From assembly GCA_020848595.1 (NCBI GenBank), contig JADLHV010000128.1, positions 1 through 5,275 of the forward strand: 5,275 bases of DNA. Direction: 5' to 3'. Within the stretch, counting starts at the first letter, position 1. Each line of letters starts with the position of its first letter. A program made the translations under genes and the position numbers. Under the pieces are notes generated by a model. It had not been told where the DNA came from. It saw only the letters and a program-made list of their open reading frames with translations, and did not search any database. Of the stretch, positions 1 to 5,275 are shown piece by piece. This DNA comes from Bacteroidia bacterium (GTDB lineage Bacteria > Bacteroidota > Bacteroidia > NS11-12g > UBA955).

Positions 1-1
1 A

Positions 2-1114
2 GCAGTGATGATTATAGCTATTTCTATAGTTGTTGGATACAAAGAAAAAATCACAGATAAAGTCATTGGATTTGGAGGACATATTGAGATTCATTCTACA
101 GGGACTAGTGGAAATTACGATTATGTGCAATTTTATGATTCGCTTCAACTTAAGCAAGCGATATTAAAGCAAGACAATATCAAATCCGTTTACCCCATTA
201 TAGCAAGACCAGGCATTATAAAGGCAAGCGACGAATTACAGGGTATAGTCTTTAAAGGTGTTGATAGCGCTTATGATTTTAGTTATTTAAAGAAACATTT
301 AATCAAAGGCAATTTACCTGGAGTTGGCGATAGTCTTAGAAAAAGAGAAATTCTAATTTCTAAAATTATTGCACAAAAAGTTGGACTAGACACTGGCGAT
401 ATAGCTAGAATTTACTTTATTAACGACCCTGTTAGAGTTATACCTTGTACCATTTCTGGCATATATGAAACAGGATTAGAAGAGAACGATCAGGTATTTG
501 TTATAGGCAGTTTAAGAGAGATGCAAAGGATATTTGCTAACAGAAAGAAAGAAATCACCCATTACGAAATACAGACAAAAAATTTTAAACTTTTATCACA
601 AACCAATTTTCATCTTAATCGAAATCTGCCTCAAGAGCTCAATTCCGAGAGTTTAATTCAACTCAACCCACAATTATTTGATTGGTTAGGTTATCTCGAT
701 CAAAACATTGTGATTATTTTAAGTTTGATGATCATTGTGGCATGTATTAATATGATAACCGCCCTATTAATTTTAATTATAGAGCGGACAAATATGATAG
801 GCGTATTAAAATCATTAGGCAGTAGAAACAACATAATAAAGCGAATATTTTTAAATCACGCAGCGTATATTTTATTTTTGGGTTTACTTTTTGGCAATGT
901 TTTAGGCATAGGACTTTGTTGGATACAAGACCATTATAAGCTATTGACATTAGATCAAGAAACCTATTATTTAACATCGGTTCCTATTAGTTTAAAATTG
1001 ACCCATGTACTAGCGGTCAATGCCGGCACAGCAATTTTGTGCATGATAGCCTTACTATTACCAGTTCGTTTAGTTAATAAAATAGACCCAGTAAAAGCCA
1101 TTCAATTCAATTAG
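2..1114 (+). CDS. ABC transporter permease, LolC/LolE (FtsX/MacB) type, 5'-truncated
   Basis: This is an inner-membrane permease subunit of an ABC transporter of the COG4591 lipoprotein-release type. In well-studied relatives, such permeases work with a LolD-like ATPase to extract lipoproteins from the inner membrane; the substrate here is inferred only. The frame is open from base 2, and the first visible residues (AVMIIAISIVVGY) are the end of the first membrane helix. The true start is therefore upstream, with roughly 35-45 residues missing; the GTG at 5 is not a real start. A periplasmic MacB-like core domain follows (about nt 38-690). The C-terminal FtsX domain has three helices (about nt 704-781, 857-922 and 1001-1063). 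The conserved ERTNMIGVLKSLG segment follows the first of these, and the typical ending DPVKAIQF closes the protein. No ATPase gene is visible. The stop TAG directly abuts the next ATG, so the two genes probably form an operon. Family assignment is firm; specificity is not. Confidence 0.9.
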   Translation, partial: AVMIIAISIVVGYKEKITDKVIGFGGHIEIHSTGTSGNYDYVQFYDSLQLKQAILKQDNIKSVYPIIARPGIIKASDELQGIVFKGVDSAYDFSYLKKHLIKGNLPGVGDSLRKREILISKIIAQKVGLDTGDIARIYFINDPVRVIPCTISGIYETGLEENDQVFVIGSLREMQRIFANRKKEITHYEIQTKNFKLLSQTNFHLNRNLPQELNSESLIQLNPQLFDWLGYLDQNIVIILSLMIIVACINMITALLILIIERTNMIGVLKSLGSRNNIIKRIFLNHAAYILFLGLLFGNVLGIGLCWIQDHYKLLTLDQETYYLTSVPISLKLTHVLAVNAGTAILCMIALLLPVRLVNKIDPVKAIQFN

Positions 1115-1669
1115 ATGAAATACCCCTTTTTAATTAAATTTAGTAAAATCAGTAATCTATCAGATGCTAGATATGCAGCAGGCATGTGGGCAGATTTTAT
1201 TGGATTCAGTTTTGACCCTAACGATAGTGCGTATATTGAACCGAGTAAGGCTTCTGAAATAATAGCCTGGGTAAATGGTCCACGGTTAGTAGGCGAATTT
1301 GGTCAACAACCATTAGAATGGATAATTGAATTTTCTAAAAACCTTTATTTTGATGTTATAGAAATTCCACAAGACTATAAAGATTTAGGGATACTCAATC
1401 AAGGTTTTAAAATTATCGTGCACATGAAAGACTCTATAATGAATCCTTTAAGTGAGCAGGCAGATTTATTATTAGTAGATGATATGGAGACTTACAATGA
1501 ATTGAGTCAGCATACTACAAAGCCATTATTTTTGGCACTAAACCAGCTAGATATAGACGGGTCACAACTAAGTGGCGTTTCATTTACCGGCCATATAGAA
1601 TTGATACCAGGCACGAGCAATCAAGAAGAATGGACACAGTTTTTAGAGCGTCACGAAATAGAAGACTAA
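1115..1669 (+). CDS. TrpF-like (phosphoribosylanthranilate isomerase fold) protein, probably non-catalytic
   Basis: This 184-residue protein resembles the N-terminal half of TrpF. The stretch DARYAAGMWADFIGFSF (residues 17-33) matches the TrpF signature in which a KICG strand is followed by DARYAAGAGAD-LGF-F. TrpF normally isomerises phosphoribosylanthranilate in tryptophan synthesis, but the key positions differ here. The KICG strand that carries the catalytic Cys reads KFSK (residues 8-11), with Ser10 in the Cys position. The substrate-contacting Arg of SPRYV appears as Ala39 in DSAYIEP. The phosphate-binding GGTG loop is not recognisable. LLLVDD (118-123) may keep the aspartate strand, and ELIPGTS (162-168) sits where TrpF has its SSGVE region. 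The protein is also slightly shorter than the usual 200 or so residues. I infer a barrel-fold protein without isomerase activity and of unknown function. The ATG follows the permease stop with no gap, suggesting translational coupling. There are no other trp genes nearby. Confidence 0.75.
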   Translation: MKYPFLIKFSKISNLSDARYAAGMWADFIGFSFDPNDSAYIEPSKASEIIAWVNGPRLVGEFGQQPLEWIIEFSKNLYFDVIEIPQDYKDLGILNQGFKIIVHMKDSIMNPLSEQADLLLVDDMETYNELSQHTTKPLFLALNQLDIDGSQLSGVSFTGHIELIPGTSNQEEWTQFLERHEIED

Positions 1670-1674
1670 ATATA

Positions 1675-2319
1675 TTATTGAAAAGAGAATTTCAAATATT
1701 TAATTATAATACCCTTCTCGCGCCACATTCTTTCGTAATACGTCATAATTTTTAATTCACTTTGCAGATCATCCTTTTGATCAATATCTAAGAGTAATTC
1801 ATGAATTTGAACTGGGATAATTTCTATTGTTTTTAAAGTATAATTCAGAAGAAAATCGCTATCTGTTTTAAGATTAATAAATTTAGATTTACCTAGTAAA
1901 GAGACGTATTTTTCTAAGAATTTAGGAGAAGTAAGACGCTGTTTTTCACGAGGTTTTTGAGGTTGGGGATCAGGAAAAGTAATCCAAATTTCATCTACTT
2001 CACCAGGGGCAAAATAATCATTTAAAAAATCGATTTGAATACGAATAAAAGCGACGTTTTTAAGTCCTTTCTCAGCGGCATTTTTAGCACCTAACCACAT
2101 ACGAGAAGCTTTAACATCAATACCTACAAAATTTCGATCAGGGTACATTTCTGCCAAACCAACCGTGTATTCGCCTCTACCACAAGCCAATTCAAGGGTA
2201 ATGGGATTATCATTTCCAAATACCTCTTTAGCCCATAAACCTTTTAATTGATTGCGAGCATCAAACGTATTTGAAAAAGAATTGTATTCGTTAAATTTCT
2301 TGAGTTTATTTTTTCCCAT
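1675..2319 (-). CDS. trmB: tRNA (guanine-N7-)-methyltransferase TrmB
   Basis: TrmB uses S-adenosylmethionine to make 7-methylguanosine at position 46 in the variable loop of tRNAs. From the chosen start it has 214 residues, normal for the family. The start ATG (2317-2319) gives MGKNKLKKF, the usual N-terminus in this phylum. Earlier in-frame ATGs at 2358 and 2451 would add 13 or 44 residues that are hydrophobic and unlike the family. The SAM-binding motif I is LELACGRGEYT (residues 42-52), followed by FVGID (64-68). The family motif FPDP (115-118) lies in ITFPDPQPQKP and is followed by KQRLTSPKFLEKY. The C-terminal TYYE (193-196) corresponds to the TrmB TxxE/TKFE motif. The gene converges with the TrpF-like gene across 5 bp and is divergent from pdhB. 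There is no Shine-Dalgarno sequence, as expected for Bacteroidota. Identity is secure; the start is well supported. Confidence 0.95.
   Translation of the reverse strand: MGKNKLKKFNEYNSFSNTFDARNQLKGLWAKEVFGNDNPITLELACGRGEYTVGLAEMYPDRNFVGIDVKASRMWLGAKNAAEKGLKNVAFIRIQIDFLNDYFAPGEVDEIWITFPDPQPQKPREKQRLTSPKFLEKYVSLLGKSKFINLKTDSDFLLNYTLKTIEIIPVQIHELLLDIDQKDDLQSELKIMTYYERMWREKGIIIKYLKFSFQ
1678..1695. repeat. Small inverted repeat at the TrpF-like/trmB convergent junction
   Basis: TTGAAA and TTTCAA form a perfect 6-bp stem with the 6-nt loop AGAGAA. It lies in the last codons of trmB and just after the stop of the TrpF-like gene. AT-rich sequence flanks both sides. It could help end transcription in both directions, but it has only one G-C pair and no clean T tract, so it may equally be chance. 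Confidence 0.25.
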
Positions 2320-2327
2320 TAGCGCGG

Positions 2328-2335
2328 CAAATATA
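2328..2335 (-). promoter_or_regulatory. Candidate -7 box for trmB
   Basis: Read on the minus strand the sequence is TATATTTG, an exact match to the Bacteroidota -7 consensus TAnnTTTG. It ends 8 nt before the chosen trmB ATG. No good TTTG is seen 19-21 nt upstream, so the match is half a promoter only. If it is used, the transcript would be almost leaderless and the two earlier in-frame ATGs would lie upstream of the transcription start, which supports the start at 2319. Confidence 0.35.
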
Positions 2336-2484
2336 AAACCTAGAAAGTGAAAATTCATTTCAGTTGTAAGTAATAATAAATTAGAATTAAAGAAAAAGTT
2401 TATAAAAATCAGGGGGCATAGCATAAATTTAAATTGATAACAGACAATCAATAGGGGTCATAGAAATAAAAATAAAGTCCTCAT

Positions 2485-2515
2485 TTTACAAATTGTAGTC
2501 AAAAGACTATTTTTG
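2485..2515 (+). promoter_or_regulatory. Probable pdhB promoter (Bacteroidota -33/-7 type)
   Basis: The -7 box is TATTTTTG at 2508-2515, an exact TAnnTTTG match. A TTTA at 2485-2488, preceded by another T, stands in for the -33 TTTG with a spacer of 19 nt. Transcription should start a few bases after 2515, giving a leader of roughly 15 nt before the ATG at 2537. The same spacer length recurs at the PorP/SprF-gene and pepT promoters in this window. Confidence 0.65.
2496..2509. repeat. Inverted repeat overlapping the pdhB -7 box
   Basis: TAGTC-AAAA-GACTA is a perfect 5-bp inverted repeat with a 4-nt centre. It fills the end of the promoter spacer and overlaps the first two bases of the -7 box. 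A regulator bound here would block the promoter, but an inverted repeat this short can arise by chance in AT-rich DNA. Confidence 0.3.
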
Positions 2516-2536
2516 CCCTTTAAATAAGAACCAAAG

Positions 2537-3514
2537 ATGAGAGAAATTCAATTCCGCGAAGCTTTAAGAGAAGCCATGAATGAAGAGATGCGCATGAATG
2601 AGCGTATATTTTTAATGGGAGAAGAAGTAGCAGAATATAATGGCGCCTACAAAGTTAGCCAAGGCATGTTAGCCGAATTCGGGGCAAAACGTGTTATAGA
2701 TACCCCCATTGCAGAGCTTGGATTTGCAGGGATAGCAGTTGGTGCTGCAATGAATGGCCTAATTCCAATTGTAGAGTTTATGACCTTCAATTTCTCTTTG
2801 GTTGCGATAGACCAAGTAATAAATAGTGCGGCTAAAATGAATAGTATGACTGCTGGACAATACAAATGCCATATGGTATTTAGAGGTCCAACAGGTAGTG
2901 CCGGCCAACTAGGAGCACAGCACTCACAGAATTTTGAAAGCTGGTATGCTAATACCCCAGGGTTAAAGGTTGTAGTACCTTCTAATCCATACGATGCTAA
3001 AGGATTATTAAAATCATCGATAAGAGATGGTAATCCAATTATCTTTATGGAAAGTGAACAAATGTACGGCATGAAAGGTGAAGTGCCAGAAGAAGAGTAC
3101 ACTTTAGAACTCGGCAAAGCACATATTGTTAAAGAAGGTACAGATGTTACAATTGTATCGTTTGGCAAAATGATGTTGCGCGTCAATGAAGCAGTTATAG
3201 CATTGCAAGAAGCTGGAATTAACGCCGAAGTTATTGATTTAAGAACAGTTCGCCCATTAGACCACGAAACCATTATCAATTCGGTTAAAAAAACCAATCG
3301 ATTAGTTATAGTTGAAGAAGCTTGGCCATTAGCATCTATAAGTTCGGAAATAACTTATACTGTTCAGCGCCATGCATTTGATTATTTAGATGCGCCAATC
3401 AGAAGAATATGTTCACAAGACGTTCCTCTACCTTATGCCTCTACCTTAGTTGATGCTTATTTGCCAAGTGTTGCTAAGATTGTAGAAGCTGCAAAATCTG
3501 TAGCTTATAAATAA
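2537..3514 (+). CDS. pdhB: Pyruvate dehydrogenase E1 component, beta subunit
   Basis: This is the beta subunit of the thiamine-diphosphate-dependent E1 enzyme. With E1 alpha it decarboxylates pyruvate and passes the acetyl group to lipoyl-E2 in the cytoplasmic pyruvate dehydrogenase complex. At 325 residues it is full length for the family. The N-terminal pyrimidine-binding transketolase domain spans about residues 4-178. DTPIAELGFAG (55-65) contains Glu60, the expected glutamate that activates the thiamine cofactor. GAQHSQ (126-131) contains His129, the conserved active-site histidine. The C-terminal transketolase domain follows (about 195-318), with VIDLRTVRPLD (232-242) and VIVEEAWP (257-264). 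The ATG is the natural family start and no Shine-Dalgarno sequence precedes it. Neither E1 alpha nor E2 is adjacent, so the partners must be encoded elsewhere. A branched-chain 2-oxoacid dehydrogenase beta subunit is a less likely alternative, since the sequence reads like bacterial PdhB throughout. Confidence 0.93.
   Translation: MREIQFREALREAMNEEMRMNERIFLMGEEVAEYNGAYKVSQGMLAEFGAKRVIDTPIAELGFAGIAVGAAMNGLIPIVEFMTFNFSLVAIDQVINSAAKMNSMTAGQYKCHMVFRGPTGSAGQLGAQHSQNFESWYANTPGLKVVVPSNPYDAKGLLKSSIRDGNPIIFMESEQMYGMKGEVPEEEYTLELGKAHIVKEGTDVTIVSFGKMMLRVNEAVIALQEAGINAEVIDLRTVRPLDHETIINSVKKTNRLVIVEEAWPLASISSEITYTVQRHAFDYLDAPIRRICSQDVPLPYASTLVDAYLPSVAKIVEAAKSVAYK
3486..3506 (+). other. Stem-loop in the last codons of pdhB
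   Basis: AAGCTGCA (3486-3493) pairs with TGTAGCTT (3499-3506) to give an 8-bp stem, one pair being G-U in the pdhB transcript, with the loop AAATC. It ends 5 nt before the pdhB stop codon. No U tract follows, so it is not a standard intrinsic terminator. With no bases between the two stop codons, it could still define or protect the 3' end of the pdhB transcript. Confidence 0.3.
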
Positions 3515-4537
3515 TCAGCGGTTTATTCTAAATCCAAATTCGTGTTCTCCACCAGAGACGGTAGCTAGTTTATTGAGAAATTGACGATAAGTATAGTGGA
3601 AATTTAGTCCTAATACTTTAAACATCAGCATTAGTCCACCACCAGATTGGTCAAAATTTGTTGTATTAAAATAATGTAGACCTAATCCTAAATTTTTATA
3701 TTCCACACTCGATTTTAATTGCATACATCCGTAGTATTCTGGAAATGCATCTATTCCTTTTTCGATTTTAATTGCTCTAAAATCATTCTTCAAAACCAAC
3801 TTTTTAGAAATAGAATAATCATAAAAGGCATGTGCACAGTAGGTGCGTCTATTATCTATCATGACAAAAGAAAAAGTCATTGGAAATAGAGGCCCTTTAT
3901 TAGAAGCAAAAGGAAAAGAACTGTAAGAATTTTGATAAGCGAGATTTAGAACAGACAAACCGAAAGAAAAACTTTGATCTAAGGACGTAAATGATAATCC
4001 TAAAGACGAATTGACATAAGAATTTTTTACATGATATGTGCCATAGTTAACATTAAAATTATCTTGAAAACGGACTGCCGTATTAGGTTTATCGAAAACA
4101 CCTTTTACTGATACACCTATACTTACTCTCCCAATATCCGTATTCAAATAATAGGCATTCGACAGACTTAAAACATTTCTAAGAACATATTCATCTACAT
4201 TTTCTCTTTCATAAGACAACATTAAGCCTGTATTGACTGTTTTAAACAGCTTAAAACCTTTAGAGAAATAAGCTTGGGTAAAATCCATCACTTTTTTTTG
4301 ATTAAAATAATAAATTGACTGAGAATCACTAAAAGAGATAATAATAGTTTTACCGAGATTACGTGAGCTGTAATTACTTTGGTAACGATTAACAGAAAAC
4401 TCAAAAGTTGAATCATTAGCTACATAAGCCGGATTAAGTAATTTAATAGATTGGGCCGGTGTAAGGTGAGTAAAAAACTGAGCATTAACAGTGCAAGTAT
4501 GTATAATAAAAAGCAAAAAGATGATACGTGTTTTCAT
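3515..4537 (-). CDS. PorP/SprF family outer-membrane protein (type IX secretion-associated family)
   Basis: This 340-residue protein has a clear signal peptide: MKTR, a hydrophobic stretch, then VNA|Q with likely cleavage after Ala19. The mature protein begins QFFTHLTPAQ and carries the LNPA motif (residues 34-37), typical of the PorP/SprF N-terminus. The rest is rich in alternating aromatic/polar strands, as expected for an outer-membrane beta barrel. The end, SGGEHEFGFRINR, matches the family's usual SGG-HE-G closing strand. Relatives in Bacteroidota include SprF and PorP, which act in gliding or type IX secretion, often with a specific partner protein. No T9SS core gene, large adhesin or C-terminal sorting-domain protein is visible beside it, so its partner is unknown. 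The family is fairly sure; the particular role is not. It converges with pdhB with no gap between stops and diverges from pepT with a 70-bp spacer. Confidence 0.85.
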   Translation of the reverse strand: MKTRIIFLLFIIHTCTVNAQFFTHLTPAQSIKLLNPAYVANDSTFEFSVNRYQSNYSSRNLGKTIIISFSDSQSIYYFNQKKVMDFTQAYFSKGFKLFKTVNTGLMLSYERENVDEYVLRNVLSLSNAYYLNTDIGRVSIGVSVKGVFDKPNTAVRFQDNFNVNYGTYHVKNSYVNSSLGLSFTSLDQSFSFGLSVLNLAYQNSYSSFPFASNKGPLFPMTFSFVMIDNRRTYCAHAFYDYSISKKLVLKNDFRAIKIEKGIDAFPEYYGCMQLKSSVEYKNLGLGLHYFNTTNFDQSGGGLMLMFKVLGLNFHYTYRQFLNKLATVSGGEHEFGFRINR

Positions 4538-4550
4538 TTTATAGATAAGT

Positions 4551-4581
4551 CAAAAATATATCATTTTAATAAGTTTTCAAA
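4551..4581 (-). promoter_or_regulatory. Probable promoter of the PorP/SprF-family gene
   Basis: On the minus strand a TTTG (4578-4581) is followed after exactly 19 nt by TATTTTTG (4551-4558), matching both Bacteroidota promoter elements. The -7 box ends 13 nt before the ATG, so the leader would be well under 15 nt. It is the best promoter match in the window and is interlocked with the pepT promoter on the other strand. Confidence 0.75.
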
Positions 4582-4595
4582 TTGCATTAGGTTTG
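4565..4595 (+). promoter_or_regulatory. Probable pepT promoter
   Basis: TAGGTTTG at 4588-4595 is an exact TAnnTTTG -7 box. TTTA at 4565-4568 lies at the -33 position with a 19-nt spacer, the same arrangement as the pdhB promoter. Only 12 nt separate the -7 box from the ATG at 4608, so the transcript would have a leader of just a few bases. Confidence 0.65.
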
Positions 4596-4607
4596 CATTT
4601 TAAAATT

Positions 4608-5275
4608 ATGTCGATAACCAATTACAAACATACTTGCGCAGAGCGGTTTATGCGTTATGTACAAATAGATACAGAAGCAGATCCAAATTCAGATACCCAA
4701 CCATCATCGATGAAGCAGAAAGATTTGCTTTCATTATTAGCACAAGAGCTAAGAGACATGGGAATAGAAGACGCCGAAATGGACGAACATGGGTATGTAT
4801 ACGCAACAATTCCATCGAATATAGAAGAAGAAGTTCCAGTTATATGTTTTTGTTCGCATGCCGACACAGCACCCGATGTAACAGGCGCCAACGTACAACC
4901 AGTTTTGCATAAAAATTACGATGGACAACCTATTAGTTATAAAGATGATTCAAATTTATTTTTAACAACAGAAGATCATCCTTATTTATTAGAGCGAATT
5001 GGCGACGACATTATAACAGCATCTGGAAAGACATTATTAGGCGCTGACGACAAAGCAGGAGTAGCCATTATAATGGATTTAGCCAATTATTTAGTGACCC
5101 ATCCTGAAATCAAACACGGTAAAATTAGAATTTTATTTACACCAGATGAAGAGATAGGTAGAGGCGTTAACAAGGTAGACATGCAGCGATTAGGTGCAGA
5201 TTATGGGTATACATTAGATGGCGGACCACGAGGCGTATTAGAGGGAGAATCGTTTTCGGCAGATTCTGCTACGCT
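4608..5275 (+). CDS. pepT: Peptidase T (tripeptide aminopeptidase), 3'-truncated
   Basis: PepT is a cytoplasmic di-zinc aminopeptidase of the M20 family that removes the N-terminal residue from tripeptides. The frame is open from ATG 4608 to the window edge, giving 222 residues of an expected 410 or so. The N-terminus (MSITNYKHTCAERFMRYVQI) fits the family's ERF-YV--DT opening. The metal site is complete as far as visible. SHADTAPD (83-90) gives zinc ligand His84 and catalytic Asp86. LLGADDKAG (143-151) holds the bridging aspartate, probably Asp147. FTPDEEIGRG (177-186) gives general base Glu181 and ligand Glu182. TLDGG (202-206) gives ligand Asp204. The final histidine ligand and most of the lid/dimerisation domain lie beyond the window. 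Overlapping open frames at 4634-4912 (+) and 4655-4891 (-) are shadows of this gene. No Shine-Dalgarno sequence is present. Confidence 0.95.
   Translation, partial: MSITNYKHTCAERFMRYVQIDTEADPNSDTQPSSMKQKDLLSLLAQELRDMGIEDAEMDEHGYVYATIPSNIEEEVPVICFCSHADTAPDVTGANVQPVLHKNYDGQPISYKDDSNLFLTTEDHPYLLERIGDDIITASGKTLLGADDKAGVAIIMDLANYLVTHPEIKHGKIRILFTPDEEIGRGVNKVDMQRLGADYGYTLDGGPRGVLEGESFSADSAT

Larger units (their letters stand above)
2320..2536. other. Divergent intergenic region between trmB and pdhB
   Basis: This 217-bp AT-rich region carries the start signals of two divergent genes. The pdhB side has a good promoter match and a short inverted repeat, both listed separately. The trmB side has a -7-like box. 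In the middle, ATTGAT (2433-2438) and ATCAAT (2447-2452) form a 6-bp inverted repeat with an 8-nt spacer, which is a possible protein-binding site but weak on its own. I see no convincing small gene, RNA gene or riboswitch here. The minus-strand frame remains open through most of it, but its translation does not look like a protein domain. Confidence 0.6.

Noticed and set aside
5..7. GTG at position 5 as the permease start.
   Set aside because: The frame is open to the left edge and the sequence there is the middle of a conserved first membrane helix, so the real start lies outside the window.
777..977. Open frame of 66 codons on the minus strand with hydrophobic segments.
   Set aside because: It is antisense to the FtsX domain of the permease; the hydrophobicity reflects the complement of AT-rich membrane-helix codons.
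2320..2451. N-terminal extension of trmB to an ATG at 2451, which would look like a hydrophobic leader or membrane anchor.
   Set aside because: TrmB is a soluble tRNA enzyme, and MGKNKLKKF at 2319 is the family start. The extension is AT-rich intergenic sequence, and a -7-like box lies within it.
2647..3297. Long open frame of 216 codons on the minus strand inside pdhB.
   Set aside because: It is entirely antisense to a clearly real, full-length pdhB, its translation resembles no family I recognise, and long antisense frames are common opposite conserved genes.
4490..4537. Cys15 in the signal peptide of the PorP/SprF-family protein as a lipoprotein lipobox.
   Set aside because: The residues before it are I-H-T, and the position just ahead of the cysteine should be Gly, Ala or Ser. 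The VNA|Q site four residues later is a normal signal peptidase I site typical of Bacteroidota.
4655..4891. Open frame of 78 codons on the minus strand.
   Set aside because: It is antisense to the N-terminal part of pepT and has no recognisable domain.
4634..4912. Open frame on the plus strand with an Arg-rich translation.
   Set aside because: It overlaps pepT in another frame; the pepT frame carries all the expected zinc-site motifs, and the Arg-rich composition is typical of a shifted frame.

Overview
The window looks like an ordinary stretch of core chromosome from a member of the Bacteroidota. The evidence is low GC, no Shine-Dalgarno sequences ahead of the starts, promoter-like boxes of the Bacteroidota type (TTTG/TTTA, 19-nt spacer, TAnnTTTG), a PorP/SprF-family outer-membrane protein (a family largely confined to this phylum) and a COG4591-type permease typical of it. 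The order or genus cannot be fixed from this sequence. I see no mobile element, CRISPR array, tRNA, rRNA, phage gene or compositional island.

Layout, left to right. (1) 2-1114, +: the 3' part of a LolC/LolE-type ABC transporter permease whose start lies before the window. (2) 1115-1669, +: a TrpF-like (phosphoribosylanthranilate isomerase fold) protein that begins on the base after the permease stop and seems to have lost its catalytic residues. (3) 1675-2319, -: trmB, tRNA m7G46 methyltransferase, convergent with the previous gene across 5 bp. (4) 2320-2536: a 217-bp divergent intergenic region with a good pdhB promoter and a weak trmB promoter candidate. (5) 2537-3514, +: pdhB, pyruvate dehydrogenase E1 beta subunit, without E1 alpha or E2 beside it. 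(6) 3515-4537, -: a PorP/SprF-family outer-membrane protein, convergent with pdhB with no base between the two stop codons. (7) 4538-4607: a 70-bp divergent intergenic region in which the promoters of the flanking genes interlock. (8) 4608-5275, +: the 5' part of pepT, peptidase T, running off the right edge.

The genes do not form one pathway. They cover envelope transport, tRNA modification, central carbon metabolism, an envelope/secretion-related membrane protein and peptide breakdown. Only the permease and the TrpF-like gene look co-transcribed. Packing is very tight, and the candidate promoters sit so near the start codons that the leaders should be very short. The points most worth a second look are the apparently catalytically dead TrpF-like protein coupled to the permease, and the interlocked divergent promoters between the PorP/SprF gene and pepT. 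I found no new multi-gene system.
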